This document shows, one piece after another, positions 16,994 to 26,792 of a stretch of 64,000 nucleotides of DNA. The notes beneath the pieces are model-generated. The model had not been told where the DNA came from, ran no database searches, and saw only the letters and a list, made by a program, of their open reading frames with translations. Positions within the stretch are counted from its first letter, which is position 1. The number at the start of each line of letters is the position of its first letter. Source of the stretch: Rhizobiaceae bacterium (lineage in GTDB: Bacteria > Pseudomonadota > Alphaproteobacteria > Rhizobiales > Rhizobiaceae); assembly GCA_017644005.1 (NCBI GenBank), contig JAEPMJ010000005.1, positions 62,001-126,000 on the forward strand. Direction: 5' to 3'. Position numbers and translations under genes: made by a program.

Positions 16994-17872
16994 ATGACAG
17001 ACGTGATGCGGGAACTCCTGTCCATTCTCGACCTCGAGCGACTGGAACACAATCTGTATCGTGGTCGCAGCCCACAGGTCGGCTGGCAGCGCGTGTTTGG
17101 CGGGCAGGTGATCAGCCAGTCGCTGGTGGCAGCGCAGCGCACCGTCGATGCCGAAGACAAGCATGTTCACTCGCTGCATTGCTATTTCATGCTGCCGGGC
17201 GACCCGTCGGTGCCGATCATCTACAATGTCGACCGTATCCGCGACGGCGGTGCGTTCACCACGCGGCGCGTAGTGGCGATCCAGCACGGCAAGGCGATCT
17301 TCACGCTTTCCGCCTCGTTCCACCGCGACGAGGAGGGCGCGGAACACCAGATGCCAATGCCGCTAGATGTGCCGGCGCCCGAGGAACTGAAAACGCAGAT
17401 CGAGCTGATCAACAGTTCCAAGCTCGAAATACCGGAGACGATCCGCAAATTCTGGGCACGCGAACGGCCGCTCGAAGTCAAGCCGGTCAATGTCGAGCAT
17501 TATACGACCAGAGACCCCCTGCCGCCCCGCCAAAGCGTCTGGTTGCGCATTACGGGCGAGGTGCCGGACAACCGGGCGCTTCAGAGCGCGATCCTCGCCT
17601 ATCTCTCAGACATGACGCTGCTCGACACCGCCAATTTCGCTCATGGCCGCACAGGCTTCGATGCACGGCTGCAAATGGCGAGCCTCGACCACGCCATGTG
17701 GTTTCATCGCCAGCACAAGCTGGACGACTGGCTTCTCTATTCTCAAGACAGCCCCAACATGATCGGCTCGCGAGGCTTCACCCGCGGGATGCTCTATGCC
17801 CGCGACGGGCGGCTGATCGCCTCCGTCGCCCAGGAAGGGCTGATCAGAGAACGCAAAAAGCCTACAAAATAA
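16994..17872 (+). CDS. tesB: Acyl-CoA thioesterase II
   Basis: Hydrolyses medium- and long-chain acyl-CoA. The protein has 292 residues with two tandem hot-dog domains. The first begins MTDVMRELLSILDLERLEHN and has GRSPQVGWQRVFGGQVISQSL. The second includes LSDMTLLDTANFAHGR and SLDHAMWFH, containing the Asp and neighbouring catalytic residues of TesB. The ATG at 16994 gives the usual length; the frame is open a little upstream. Confidence 0.95.
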   Translation: MTDVMRELLSILDLERLEHNLYRGRSPQVGWQRVFGGQVISQSLVAAQRTVDAEDKHVHSLHCYFMLPGDPSVPIIYNVDRIRDGGAFTTRRVVAIQHGKAIFTLSASFHRDEEGAEHQMPMPLDVPAPEELKTQIELINSSKLEIPETIRKFWARERPLEVKPVNVEHYTTRDPLPPRQSVWLRITGEVPDNRALQSAILAYLSDMTLLDTANFAHGRTGFDARLQMASLDHAMWFHRQHKLDDWLLYSQDSPNMIGSRGFTRGMLYARDGRLIASVAQEGLIRERKKPTK

Positions 17873-17974
17873 GCAATAGCGACATTCTGCTTAATCAACG
17901 GGCATCGATTGCGCCGCACCTGTGAGGATGCGGCTTGCATAGCCATTTTTATCATTTTGATTTCAGTAAGTTAG

Positions 17975-18427
<453 letters not shown>

Positions 18428-18455
18428 GCGAGCTCAGCGGGTAATGGAGAAACCA

Positions 18456-19820
18456 ATGACAATTCGTTCGATTATCGTGCCGCTTTCGCGCGTCACCCTT
18501 ATGGGCATGCTTTCGCTTGGTGCGTTCGGCGCAACCACAGCCTTCGCGCAGGAGGAAGCTGCGCCGGCCTTTGCCAGCGCTGCCGATACCGCTTTCATCT
18601 TCAATACGCTGCTTTTCCTTATCGGCGGCTTTCTCGTCATGTGGATGGCTGCGGGCTTTGCCATGCTGGAAGCCGGCATGGTGCGTTCCAAGAATGTATC
18701 CATGCAGCTGGTCAAGAATATCGGCCTCTATTCAATCGCCGGCATCATGTACTGGGCGATCGGCTACAGTCTGATGTATGTCAACGTGGGCAGCTATTTC
18801 GGAACGCTGCTTCCCTACAGCTTCGATCCAGTCGGGCTTGAAGGCGCCGACACTGCGGCGTTGCTGGACACCGGCTATTCGACCGCGTCCGACTGGTTCT
18901 TTCAGATGGTCTTCGTGGCGACGGCTGCCTCGATCGTCTCCGGCGCGCTTGCGGAGCGCATAAAGCTGTGGCCGTTCTTCATCTTCGTGGTGATACTGAC
19001 GGGTATTCTCTACCCGATCACTGGCGCGTGGACCTGGGGCGGCGGCTGGCTCAAGGAAATGGGCTTTTCCGACTTCGCGGGTTCGACCATCGTGCATTCG
19101 GTGGGTGGCTGGGCTGCGCTTGCGGGTGCAATCATCCTCGGTGCGCGTTCGGGAAAATACGGCGCCAATGGCCAGCTGCACCCGATCCCGGGTTCCAACA
19201 TGGCGCTTGCGACGCTCGGCACTTTCATTCTGTGGCTTGGCTGGTTCGGTTTCAATGGCGCATCGCAGCTGGCGATGGGTACGATCGGTGACGCGAGTGA
19301 CGTGAGCCGCATCTTCGCCAACACCAATCTCGCTGCCGCCGGCGGCGTGGTTGCGGCCATAGTTCTGGCGCAGGTGCTCTACAAGCGGGTCGATATCACC
19401 TTCGCGCTCAACGGCGCTCTGGCCGGCCTCGTATCGATTACCGCGGAGCCGCTGGCACCCGGACCGTTCGCGTCTATCATCATCGGCGCCATCGGCGGCG
19501 TCATCGTGGTGATCACCGTGCCGCTGCTCGACAAGCTGAAGATCGACGACGTGGTCGGTGCGATCCCGGTTCATCTGTTCGCAGGTATCTGGGGCACGCT
19601 GGTCGTTCCGTTCTCGAATTCGGAAGCGAGCTACGGCACGCAGGTCGCCGGCATCGTGGCCATGGGGGCGTTCACCTTCATCGCCTCCGGTGCGATCTGG
19701 TACGTCCTCAAGCTGACTATGGGCATTCGCGTTAGCAGGGAAGATGAGGACCTCGGGCTCGACAAGGCCGAAATCGGTGTCGAAGCCTATCCCGAATTCA
19801 CCGGCGCGTCTGCCAGATAG
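18456..19820 (+). CDS. amtB: Ammonium transporter
   Basis: Inner-membrane ammonium channel of 454 residues with a cleavable signal peptide (ending TTAFAQ), as in other AmtB proteins, and eleven helices. AGFAMLEAGMVRSKN is the Amt signature. STIVHSVGGWAAL and IPVHLFAGIWGTL carry the twin pore histidines. The start at 18456 has GGAGAA four bases upstream; an in-frame ATG at 18444 is less likely. Cotranscribed with glnK, 28 bases away, and closed by a strong terminator. Confidence 0.96.
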   Translation: MTIRSIIVPLSRVTLMGMLSLGAFGATTAFAQEEAAPAFASAADTAFIFNTLLFLIGGFLVMWMAAGFAMLEAGMVRSKNVSMQLVKNIGLYSIAGIMYWAIGYSLMYVNVGSYFGTLLPYSFDPVGLEGADTAALLDTGYSTASDWFFQMVFVATAASIVSGALAERIKLWPFFIFVVILTGILYPITGAWTWGGGWLKEMGFSDFAGSTIVHSVGGWAALAGAIILGARSGKYGANGQLHPIPGSNMALATLGTFILWLGWFGFNGASQLAMGTIGDASDVSRIFANTNLAAAGGVVAAIVLAQVLYKRVDITFALNGALAGLVSITAEPLAPGPFASIIIGAIGGVIVVITVPLLDKLKIDDVVGAIPVHLFAGIWGTLVVPFSNSEASYGTQVAGIVAMGAFTFIASGAIWYVLKLTMGIRVSREDEDLGLDKAEIGVEAYPEFTGASAR

Positions 19821-19858
19821 GACAATTCGATACGAGGTGCGCTCCCATGCGTGCTGCA

Positions 19859-19887
19859 ACGGGCCCGGCTTTGCCGGGCCCGTCTTT
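19859..19887 (+). terminator. Rho-independent terminator of glnK-amtB
   Basis: ACGGGCCCGGC / TTT / GCCGGGCCCGT forms an 11-bp perfect stem followed by CTTTT, 38 bases after the amtB stop. This is the clearest intrinsic terminator in the window. Confidence 0.88.
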
Positions 19888-19961
19888 TACGTGAATGCTT
19901 GAATCGCACTCCGTTCTCTTCTCATATCGCGACCGATCAATTGCTGCGAAGGGGGAGAGCA

Positions 19962-20387
19962 TTGTCGCTGGAAGACGAATACCGCATCGTTGAGGCCATC
20001 AGCCGTCAGTTCGAAATCGAGCAAAGGCTGATTGCTAGCAGACTTAACTGGAACCTGACCTTCCAGGGGTTCATGATCGCCAGTTATGCGCTGGTCGCAA
20101 CGGCCGAGACGTCCGATCCCGCGCGGTTCTGGATACACGGCGTGATCACGCTGGTCGGATTGCTGGTCGCGGCTTCGACATGGTCGGGCATCGAGGCATC
20201 GTCAATGCGCACGACTGCGCTTCGGCAGCACTGGTTCCGGGTGGTGGGCGCCGATTCGCCGTTTCCTCGCCCATTTTCGGAACGCGGCGGTTCGCTTATG
20301 GGCCGACTTCCGCCCCGTGCACTGTGTGCGTCCCTCATTCTTATGTGGGCAGCGCTGGGCGCCGTGGGCTCAGGCCTTTACCGCTAA
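19962..20387 (+). CDS. Small membrane protein, unknown function
   Basis: A 141-residue protein with a TTG start at 19962, chosen for GGGGGAGAG just upstream; the frame continues to 19851 but into the amtB terminator. The N-terminal 30 residues (SLEDEYRIVEAISRQFEIEQ) look helical. Three hydrophobic segments follow (about residues 34-47, 57-72 and 121-139). I do not recognise the family. It is a single gene between amtB and ftsK. Confidence 0.62.
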   Translation: MSLEDEYRIVEAISRQFEIEQRLIASRLNWNLTFQGFMIASYALVATAETSDPARFWIHGVITLVGLLVAASTWSGIEASSMRTTALRQHWFRVVGADSPFPRPFSERGGSLMGRLPPRALCASLILMWAALGAVGSGLYR

Positions 20388-20440
20388 GGGCAAGCTCAAT
20401 CTGATCAAAGGCCGCAATGGTGCTCGCGCAACGCGCATGG

Positions 20441-20455
20441 TTAATGCAGCCTTAA
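20441..20455. promoter_or_regulatory. Candidate CtrA-binding box upstream of ftsK
   Basis: TTAATGCAGCCTTAAC is a perfect TTAA-N7-TTAA(C) box 77 bases before the ftsK start codon. CtrA controls cell-cycle and division genes in many alphaproteobacteria, so direct cell-cycle control of ftsK is a reasonable inference. Confidence 0.55.
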
Positions 20456-20531
20456 CCTTCCGCCGCCTAGTCTCCGGGCAGTATCGGGCGCGCGCCAAAG
20501 CGCGCTCAGCGGGTGAACGCTGAGGAGACAG

Positions 20532-23048
20532 ATGCGTACGGGCCATTCCCTAGCTATGGACGATACCGGTCATGGACTGAGCGGTTTTGTCAGACGCCTC
20601 CTGCGCAGAGCCGCCGGCGTAGCGATTCTGCTTGCCGCAGGATTTGCGGTGGCAAGCCTCGCAACGTGGAATGTCGCCGATCCGAGTTTCAGCCATGCCA
20701 CCGACATGCTGGCCACAAATGCAATGGGTTTCGCCGGCGCGGCCTTCGCCGATCTAGCCATGCAGTTCTACGGGCTGGCCTCGCTCGGTCTGCTGGTTCC
20801 CGGTGTCATCTGGGCGATCAGGATGGTCTCGGGTTCCGCGATCGATCAACCGCTGAAGCGTGGCGCGGCATGGGTAGGCGCGTCGCTTGCGGGTGCGGCG
20901 CTTGCGGGGTGTATTTCGGCTCCTGAAAGCTGGCCTCTGCCGTCGGGGCTCGGCGGTGTGTTCGGCGATATGGTCCTGGCAATTCCCGGGTTCTTTTTCG
21001 GCGGTTATCCAACCGGCTGGACGGCACTTGTGGTTATGCTTCTGCTTGCGGCTCCCGCGCTTTGGCTGTTCGCATTTGCGTCGGCCCTCATCGGTCGCGA
21101 TACCGGCTATGCCGAGCTTGCCGACTATGACGACGAATTCGACGATGAGGATGCAAGTGAGGGGGAGGGGCTGCTGGCTCTTGGAGCGCTGACCCACTGG
21201 TGGCTGTCGATACGCGGATTTGTGCGGCGTCGCCTTTCGCTGACAGGCAGGCGGCGTTCCGAACCCGAATACGGGGATGAGGATTATCTGGACGAACTGC
21301 CGGCTGCCGCGCGGGCAACGGGCGGACGCATCGAACCGGAATTTGCCGACCTGCGCGGTACGGCCCCCGACATCGAACCTGACTTTGAGGACTTCGACGA
21401 TGACGATTCCGGCTTCGAGCCAGCGCCGCGCGCGGCCGCAAATGCGGCGCGCGTGGAAGGGCCGGCTCCCCGTCCGCAACAGGGCGCCCGCATTCGGCGC
21501 GAGGCGCAGCGGTCGCTGATAGGCAGCGGTGAATTCGAGTTGCCTTCGCTGCATCTGCTCGCCGAACCGAAAAACGTCGTTCAGGACCAGAGCCTTTCCA
21601 ACGAAGCGCTGGAACAGAACGCCCGGCTTCTGGAAGGCGTGCTGGAGGATTTCGGCGTCAAAGGCGAGATTATCCATGTACGGCCCGGCCCGGTCGTCAC
21701 ACTCTACGAACTCGAGCCGGCGCCCGGCATCAAATCCAGCCGTGTGATCGGGCTTGCCGACGACATTGCACGCTCCATGAGCGCGATCGCCTGCCGCGTC
21801 GCAGTGGTTCCGGGCCGCAACGCGATCGGCATCGAACTGCCCAATGCGCGGCGTGAGACCGTCTATCTGCGCGAAATTCTGGCGAGCCGCGATTTCGAGC
21901 AGACCAAGACCAAACTGGCCCTGACGCTCGGCAAGACCATTGGCGGCGAGGCAGTCATCGCCGACCTTGCCAAGATGCCGCACCTGCTCGTTGCGGGCAC
22001 CACCGGCTCGGGCAAGTCGGTCGCCATCAACACCATGATCCTGTCGCTGGTGTACCGCATGACGCCGGAGCAGTGCCGGCTGATCATGATCGACCCCAAG
22101 ATGCTGGAGCTCTCGGTCTATGACGGCATTCCGCATCTACTGACGCCGGTCGTGACGGACCCGAAAAAGGCGGTCGTGGCGCTGAAATGGACCGTGCGGG
22201 AGATGGAAGACCGTTACCGCAAGATGTCCAAGGTCGGCGTGCGTAATATCGACGGCTTCAACCAGCGCGTCGCGCAGGCGGCGAAGAAGGGCGAGGCGCT
22301 CAGCCGCACCGTGCAGACCGGCTTCGACCGCGAAACCGGCGAGGCGATTTACGAGACCGAAAGCCTCGAGCTGGAGGCAATGCCCTATATCGTCGTCATC
22401 ATCGACGAAATGGCCGACCTGATGATGGTCGCCGGCAAGGATATCGAAGGCGCGGTGCAGCGGCTTGCGCAGATGGCGCGCGCGGCCGGCATCCATGTGA
22501 TCATGGCGACGCAGCGGCCCTCGGTCGATGTCATCACCGGTACGATCAAGGCCAACTTCCCGACGCGCATCTCCTTCCAGGTGACGTCGAAGATCGACAG
22601 CCGCACCATCCTTGGCGAGATGGGCGCGGAACAGCTGCTCGGCATGGGCGACATGCTCTACATGGCCGGCGGCGGACGCATCCAGCGCGTCCACGGGCCG
22701 TTCGTTGCCGATGACGAGGTGGAGCAGATCGTCGCGCATCTGAAATTGCAGGGCACGCCCGAATATCTCGACGCCATTACCGAAGACGACGGCGACGACG
22801 ATGCCGGCGGCTCGGGCTCGGGCGGCGGCGGCAATTTCGAAGATTCCGACGATCCCTACGATCAGGCGGTGGCGGTGGTGCTGCGCGATGGCAAGGCTTC
22901 GACCAGCTATATCCAGCGCCGCCTGGGCATCGGCTACAACCGCGCCGCATCGATCATCGAACGTATGGAAGAAGAGGGCATTGTCGGCCCTGCCAATCAC
23001 GCGGGCAAACGCGAGATTCTGGTGCCGACCGAAGAGGACAAGATGTGA
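20532..23048 (+). CDS. ftsK: DNA translocase FtsK
   Basis: Septal DNA pump that clears and aligns chromosome dimers during division; 838 residues. The N-terminal 180 residues hold four to five membrane helices. A Glu/Asp-rich, then Ala/Pro/Arg linker runs to about residue 330. The RecA-like motor has Walker A GTTGSGKS at about 488-496 and Walker [13 protein letters not shown] near 620. The C-terminal gamma domain ([20 protein letters not shown] ... [11 protein letters not shown]) recognises KOPS sequences and contacts XerD. The linker is short compared with E. coli FtsK. lolA follows on the same strand. Confidence 0.97.
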   Translation: MRTGHSLAMDDTGHGLSGFVRRLLRRAAGVAILLAAGFAVASLATWNVADPSFSHATDMLATNAMGFAGAAFADLAMQFYGLASLGLLVPGVIWAIRMVSGSAIDQPLKRGAAWVGASLAGAALAGCISAPESWPLPSGLGGVFGDMVLAIPGFFFGGYPTGWTALVVMLLLAAPALWLFAFASALIGRDTGYAELADYDDEFDDEDASEGEGLLALGALTHWWLSIRGFVRRRLSLTGRRRSEPEYGDEDYLDELPAAARATGGRIEPEFADLRGTAPDIEPDFEDFDDDDSGFEPAPRAAANAARVEGPAPRPQQGARIRREAQRSLIGSGEFELPSLHLLAEPKNVVQDQSLSNEALEQNARLLEGVLEDFGVKGEIIHVRPGPVVTLYELEPAPGIKSSRVIGLADDIARSMSAIACRVAVVPGRNAIGIELPNARRETVYLREILASRDFEQTKTKLALTLGKTIGGEAVIADLAKMPHLLVAGTTGSGKSVAINTMILSLVYRMTPEQCRLIMIDPKMLELSVYDGIPHLLTPVVTDPKKAVVALKWTVREMEDRYRKMSKVGVRNIDGFNQRVAQAAKKGEALSRTVQTGFDRETGEAIYETESLELEAMPYIVVIIDEMADLMMVAGKDIEGAVQRLAQMARAAGIHVIMATQRPSVDVITGTIKANFPTRISFQVTSKIDSRTILGEMGAEQLLGMGDMLYMAGGGRIQRVHGPFVADDEVEQIVAHLKLQGTPEYLDAITEDDGDDDAGGSGSGGGGNFEDSDDPYDQAVAVVLRDGKASTSYIQRRLGIGYNRAASIIERMEEEGIVGPANHAGKREILVPTEEDKM

Positions 23049-23160
23049 TGGCGCGCCTCATAAAGACCGGTCCCCGGGCGGCATTGCATCTGTCCGGCCA
23101 AATTTCGGCCCCAGTGACGATCTACCGGTCGACACCAACAGCCATTTCAAAGGCCCGCTG

Positions 23161-23817
23161 ATGTTTGACGCCAAGAGCAATATCTCCCGCCGTTCTCTTC
23201 TGGGCGCTGCCACTGGGTTGGGTGCCACCCTGCTTCTGCCGCTTGCCGCCGGCGACCACGCGCGGGCGCAGGGCGCTGCGGCGCAGAAAATCGCCGACCA
23301 TTTTTCCTCCGTGCGCACGATGATGGGCGAGTTCGTCCAGTTCGGGCCGCAGGGCGAACAGACCGGCGGCAAGTTCTTCATCGAACGCCCGGGCAAACTG
23401 CGCTTCAACTATGAAGAGCCGTCGAAATTCCGCGTCGTTTCGGACGGCCAGTCGGTTGTGCTTTTTAACGGCAAGCTGAAAACAGCCGATCTCTATTCGC
23501 TCAAACAGACGCCGCTGAAGCTGCTGCTCGACGAGCGTATCGACCTTTCGGGCAACAAGGTTGCCGACTTGCGCCAGGACGCGGACCTCACCACCATCAA
23601 GCTGGTGGACAAGTCGGTCTTCGGCGACGCCACCATCACCATGATGTTCGACCCGCAGAGCTACGAGTTGCGCCAGTGGACGATCACCGACGCGCAGGGC
23701 AAGGACACCACGGTGATGATCTTCAACGTCCAGCAGGGCGTGACGTTCGACCCGAGCGTCTTCGAGATCAATTACAACCGCGTGCGCGAAATGAACGAAA
23801 TCAAGCGCGGCGGCTGA
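23161..23817 (+). CDS. lolA: Outer-membrane lipoprotein carrier protein LolA-like
   Basis: Periplasmic chaperone that ferries lipoproteins from LolCDE to the outer membrane; 218 residues. The conserved body is SVRTMMGEFVQFGPQGEQTG, KFFIERPGKLRFNYEEP and VVSDGQSVVLFN, the LolA fold. The signal peptide is notable: NISRRSLLGAATGLGATLLL has the S-R-R-x-L-L twin-arginine pattern, suggesting Tat export. Start ATG 23161 gives exactly this signal; the frame is open upstream inside ftsK. It lies 112 bases after ftsK, a common alphaproteobacterial order. Confidence 0.92.
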   Translation: MFDAKSNISRRSLLGAATGLGATLLLPLAAGDHARAQGAAAQKIADHFSSVRTMMGEFVQFGPQGEQTGGKFFIERPGKLRFNYEEPSKFRVVSDGQSVVLFNGKLKTADLYSLKQTPLKLLLDERIDLSGNKVADLRQDADLTTIKLVDKSVFGDATITMMFDPQSYELRQWTITDAQGKDTTVMIFNVQQGVTFDPSVFEINYNRVREMNEIKRGG

Positions 23818-23934
23818 TTCACCTGGCCTGAAATCTGTGGATTGAGGCAGCGCGGCGCGCCGGGCGCCAAACCGGCCTTGCGTGGCCGCACCTGCATTGG
23901 CAGTTTCCGGTATTGCGCTAGCCGGACCTCTTGT

Positions 23935-24741
23935 ATGCCCCTCACCGTCGCCACCTGGAACATCAACTCAGTGCGCCTGAGAATGCCGCTGGTGGCGAAG
24001 TTCCTGGCCGAACATCAGCCCGACCTCCTGTGCCTGCAGGAAACCAAGTGCCCCGACGAGCTGTTCCCGGAAGCCGATGTCCGGGCGCTGGGTTACGAGC
24101 ACATCGCCTTCCACGGCCAGAAGGGCTATCACGGCGTCGCGACCTTCTCGAAACGGCCGATCGAGACGGTCGAAAAGCGCGAATTCTGCAAGATGGGGGA
24201 CAGCAGGCATCTTTGCGTGCGGTTCGAAGCCGGCGGTAAGCCGGTGCTCCTGCATAATTTCTACGTGCCTGCGGGCGGCGACGAGCCGGATCCCGAGATC
24301 AACCCGAAGTTCCGCCACAAGCTCGATTTCATCGCCGAGATGCATGATGTCCAGGCCGATACAGACGCGGCCGCTGCCTCCATCCTTGTCGGCGACCTCA
24401 ACATCGCGCCGCTGGAGGCCGATGTCTGGTCGCACAAGCAATTGCTCAAGGTCGTCAGCCACACGCCTGTGGAGACCGAGGGGCTGGAGGCGATGCGCAC
24501 TGCCGGCGGCTGGGCCGATCTGATGCGGCAGCACACGCCGCCGCCGGAACGCATCTACACCTGGTGGAGCTATCGCGCGCGGGACTGGGAGGCTTCCGAC
24601 CGCGGCCGGCGGCTCGACCATATCTGGTCTTCGGCATCGCTGACGCCCGTGCTCAGGGACGTTACCGTGCTCAAGCAGGCGCGCGGCTGGGAGCGGCCTT
24701 CCGACCATGTGCCGGTGATCGCGCGGTTCGATCTGGATTAG
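23935..24741 (+). CDS. xthA: Exodeoxyribonuclease III
   Basis: AP endonuclease and 3' repair exonuclease for base-excision repair; 268 residues from the ATG at 23935 (MPLTVATWNINSVRLRM). Conserved metal and catalytic residues are in LCLQETKCPDELFP, VGDLNIAP, RRLDHIW and SDHVPVI, in the order of the exonuclease III family. The frame is open to 23842, but the conserved domain starts at the chosen ATG. It converges with the cyclic-nucleotide-binding gene. Confidence 0.95.
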   Translation: MPLTVATWNINSVRLRMPLVAKFLAEHQPDLLCLQETKCPDELFPEADVRALGYEHIAFHGQKGYHGVATFSKRPIETVEKREFCKMGDSRHLCVRFEAGGKPVLLHNFYVPAGGDEPDPEINPKFRHKLDFIAEMHDVQADTDAAAASILVGDLNIAPLEADVWSHKQLLKVVSHTPVETEGLEAMRTAGGWADLMRQHTPPPERIYTWWSYRARDWEASDRGRRLDHIWSSASLTPVLRDVTVLKQARGWERPSDHVPVIARFDLD

Positions 24742-24753
24742 GGACTGGCCGGC

Positions 24754-25209
24754 CTACTCCGCGAAGTGGCGGCCGAGACTGCCGATTTCGTCCAGCATTG
24801 CTTTCATGTTTGCGGAAATGCGCGCATGAAGTTTGGCCGCGATTTCGGGATATTCCTCCAGGATTCGGCGGAAGAGCGACCGGTTGAGGCGAATCACCTC
24901 GCTGTCGACGGCGGCCGTCGCAGTCGAGACGCGTTTGCTGCCGGAGATCAATGCCAGTTCGCCCAGAACCGCTCCGGGGCCGGCTTCGCCTGCCGCCACG
25001 CTTTTGTCGCTGCGGAGGCGGCTGAGTTCGATCCTGCCGCTGACCACGACATAGGCGCAATCGGAGGGAGCGCCTTCGCGATAAAGGTCGCGCCCGGCGC
25101 GCAGGCGCAGCGTCTCGGCGCCAAACGCCAGAAGGCGAAGCTGGTCGCGTGAGAAATCCTCGAACAGCTTGACCCGCTCCAGGGTCCGGATGTCGTCGTC
25201 AAGCGCCAT
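24754..25209 (-). CDS. Cyclic nucleotide-binding domain protein without a DNA-binding domain
   Basis: A 151-residue protein made almost entirely of one Crp-type cNMP-binding domain. LYREGAPSDCAYVVVSGRIEL, then GPGAVLGELALISGSKRVST (the phosphate-binding cassette region with E-L-A) and ATAAVDSEVIRLNRSLF follow in order. About 30 helical residues remain at the C-terminus, too short for the usual helix-turn-helix. It may therefore work by protein contact. It lies 71 bases downstream of the OmpR-type regulator on the same strand and may be cotranscribed with it. Ligand unknown. Confidence 0.85.
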   Translation of the reverse strand: MALDDDIRTLERVKLFEDFSRDQLRLLAFGAETLRLRAGRDLYREGAPSDCAYVVVSGRIELSRLRSDKSVAAGEAGPGAVLGELALISGSKRVSTATAAVDSEVIRLNRSLFRRILEEYPEIAAKLHARISANMKAMLDEIGSLGRHFAE

Positions 25210-25280
25210 TCAAGTCCCCGGTTCCCCGCTTTGGAGGAACATCCTAGCATTCGGCCGGTTCGCCGGGTAGCGCAGCCGGC

Positions 25281-25964
25281 TCACGGAACGAGCTTGTATC
25301 CGCCGCTTTCTGTCACAAGAATTTCCGCATTGGAAGGATCACGTTCGATCTTCTGCCGCAAGCGGTAGACATGCGTTTCCAGCGTGTGGGTGGTGACGCC
25401 GGAATTGTAACCCCATACTTCTTCCAGCAGCACGTCGCGGGTGACCACGCTTTTGTCGGCCCGGTAGAGATATTTGATGATCGCGGCTTCCTTCTCGGTC
25501 AGCCGCACCTTGCCGCCGCGCTGGTCGATCAGAAGCTTCTGGCTCGGCTTGAACGTGTAGGGGCCGACGGAGAAGGTCGCGTCCTCGCTCTGTTCGTGCT
25601 GGCGCAGCTGGGCGCGCACGCGGGCGAGCAGAACGGCGAAGCGGAACGGCTTGGTGACATAGTCATTTGCACCCGCTTCGAGCCCCAGAATCGTGTCGGA
25701 ATCGGTATCGTGCCCGGTCAGCATGATGATCGGCGCCTTGAAGCCGCCCTTGCGCAGCACCTTTACCGCCTCGCGCCCGTCCATGTCCGGCAAGCCGACA
25801 TCCATGATCAGCAAATCGACGATCGAACCGCGCGCGGCGGCGATGCCCTTGGCGGCGCAGGACTCGTCAAGCACGTCGAATTCCTCGTAGAGCGAAAGCT
25901 GCTCCTTGAGCGTGGCGCGGAGGTCTTCGTCGTCATCTACAATGAGAAGAGTTCTGGAAGTCAT
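25281..25964 (-). CDS. OmpR-family response regulator (CenR-like)
   Basis: A 227-residue DNA-binding response regulator. The receiver domain has LLIVDDDEDL, the phosphoacceptor Asp in LLIMDVGLPDMDG and the Lys in YVTKPFRF. The winged-helix domain has LTEKEAAIIKYLYRADKSVV, VWGYNSGVTTHTLETHVYRL and ILVTESGGYKLVP. The overall sequence looks like the alphaproteobacterial CenR group that controls envelope integrity. That assignment is from memory of the family and is tentative. No histidine kinase is adjacent. The ATG at 25964 is used although the frame is open to 26384. It is divergent from an L,D-transpeptidase gene, a possible target. Confidence 0.93.
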   Translation of the reverse strand: MTSRTLLIVDDDEDLRATLKEQLSLYEEFDVLDESCAAKGIAAARGSIVDLLIMDVGLPDMDGREAVKVLRKGGFKAPIIMLTGHDTDSDTILGLEAGANDYVTKPFRFAVLLARVRAQLRQHEQSEDATFSVGPYTFKPSQKLLIDQRGGKVRLTEKEAAIIKYLYRADKSVVTRDVLLEEVWGYNSGVTTHTLETHVYRLRQKIERDPSNAEILVTESGGYKLVP

Positions 25965-26136
25965 TGGCAATCCATTCAAACAAAACAGGAAAACAAGGTT
26001 GACCGTGCTCCGTTTATGCGGAACCTCGCCTGCGCGATAGGCGTTCACAGGCTTTTGTTCCGGCGTGCGATCATACTCCAAAAACAGTGACTGCAACCAT
26101 ATTAGCGGAAATATCTCCCGCCAGGGTCCTCCGCTT

Positions 26137-26640
26137 GTGGTGCGCGGCCGGCCGGGAAACCGCTCACAGGGGCTGCTCATCCTTGGTAACCGGGTCATGC
26201 GCTGCGCGCTTGGGCGCAGCGGCATCAGCGTGAACAAGCGGGAGGGCGACGGCGCAACGCCTCTTGCGTCGATCAAGGTCGTCGGCGGTTTTCGCCGCGG
26301 CCGCCGCATTGCTGCGCCAACCCGGCTTTCGCTGCGCGCCATCCGCGCCGATCTCGGATGGTGCGACGCACCGGCGGATGCCAACTACAACCGCCCGGTG
26401 CGTCTGCCGTTCGCAGCCAGTCACGAAAAGATGCTGCGCGGCGACCGGCTCTACGACGTTGTCATCGTGCTCGACTGGAACATCAGTTCACGCCGCCGAA
26501 ACCTCGGCAGCGCGATTTTCCTGCATGTTGCCAAGCCTGGCTATCCGCCAACGGAAGGGTGCGTGGCTGTGTCTGCGCGGGACATGGCGTGGTTGTTGCC
26601 ACGATTAAGCAAAGGGCGTGTTGTGAGTGTTGTGATCTAG
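26137..26640 (+). CDS. L,D-transpeptidase-type (YkuD) catalytic protein
   Basis: A YkuD-domain protein of about 167 residues. The catalytic block FLHVAKPGYPPTEGCVAVS gives His-x8-T-E-G-C with the nucleophile Cys. GDGATPLAS and RRRNLGSAIF are typical of the compact COG3786-like members, which crosslink peptidoglycan or its attached proteins. No obvious signal peptide is seen, as in related short forms. The start is uncertain: GTG 26137 begins the conserved domain, GTG 26065 would add 24 residues and ATG 26197 would cut into it. Confidence 0.8.
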   Translation: MVRGRPGNRSQGLLILGNRVMRCALGRSGISVNKREGDGATPLASIKVVGGFRRGRRIAAPTRLSLRAIRADLGWCDAPADANYNRPVRLPFAASHEKMLRGDRLYDVVIVLDWNISSRRRNLGSAIFLHVAKPGYPPTEGCVAVSARDMAWLLPRLSKGRVVSVVI

Positions 26641-26683
26641 TCCCGGGCGTGGATAATCTCAGCCGCATCCTCGCCAACTCAGC

Positions 26684-26704
26684 ATTCCCCATTCGCGATT
26701 CGCC
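26684..26704. repeat. Three tandem heptamers of the form ATTCSCN
   Basis: ATTCCCC, ATTCGCG and ATTCGCC follow one another in the gap between the L,D-transpeptidase and the GAF gene. The array is short, and only its regular spacing supports calling it a repeat. Confidence 0.35.
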
Positions 26705-26792
26705 TCATCATTCCTAAAGTCCATTCCGGAACGGTCGCAATGCCCCCTGGCCGAACGACGACGACGCCGCGGCCATCGCGAATCCCTGCCGG

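Noticed and set aside
17915..17931. Possible NtrC site GCACC-N5-GGATGC upstream of the glnK promoter
   Set aside because: The right half has an extra base compared with GGTGC, so the dyad spacing is off; too weak to list as a feature.
20754..22136. A 460-codon open frame on the minus strand
   Set aside because: Shadow of ftsK caused by high GC at third positions; the protein is Arg/His-rich and lacks motifs.
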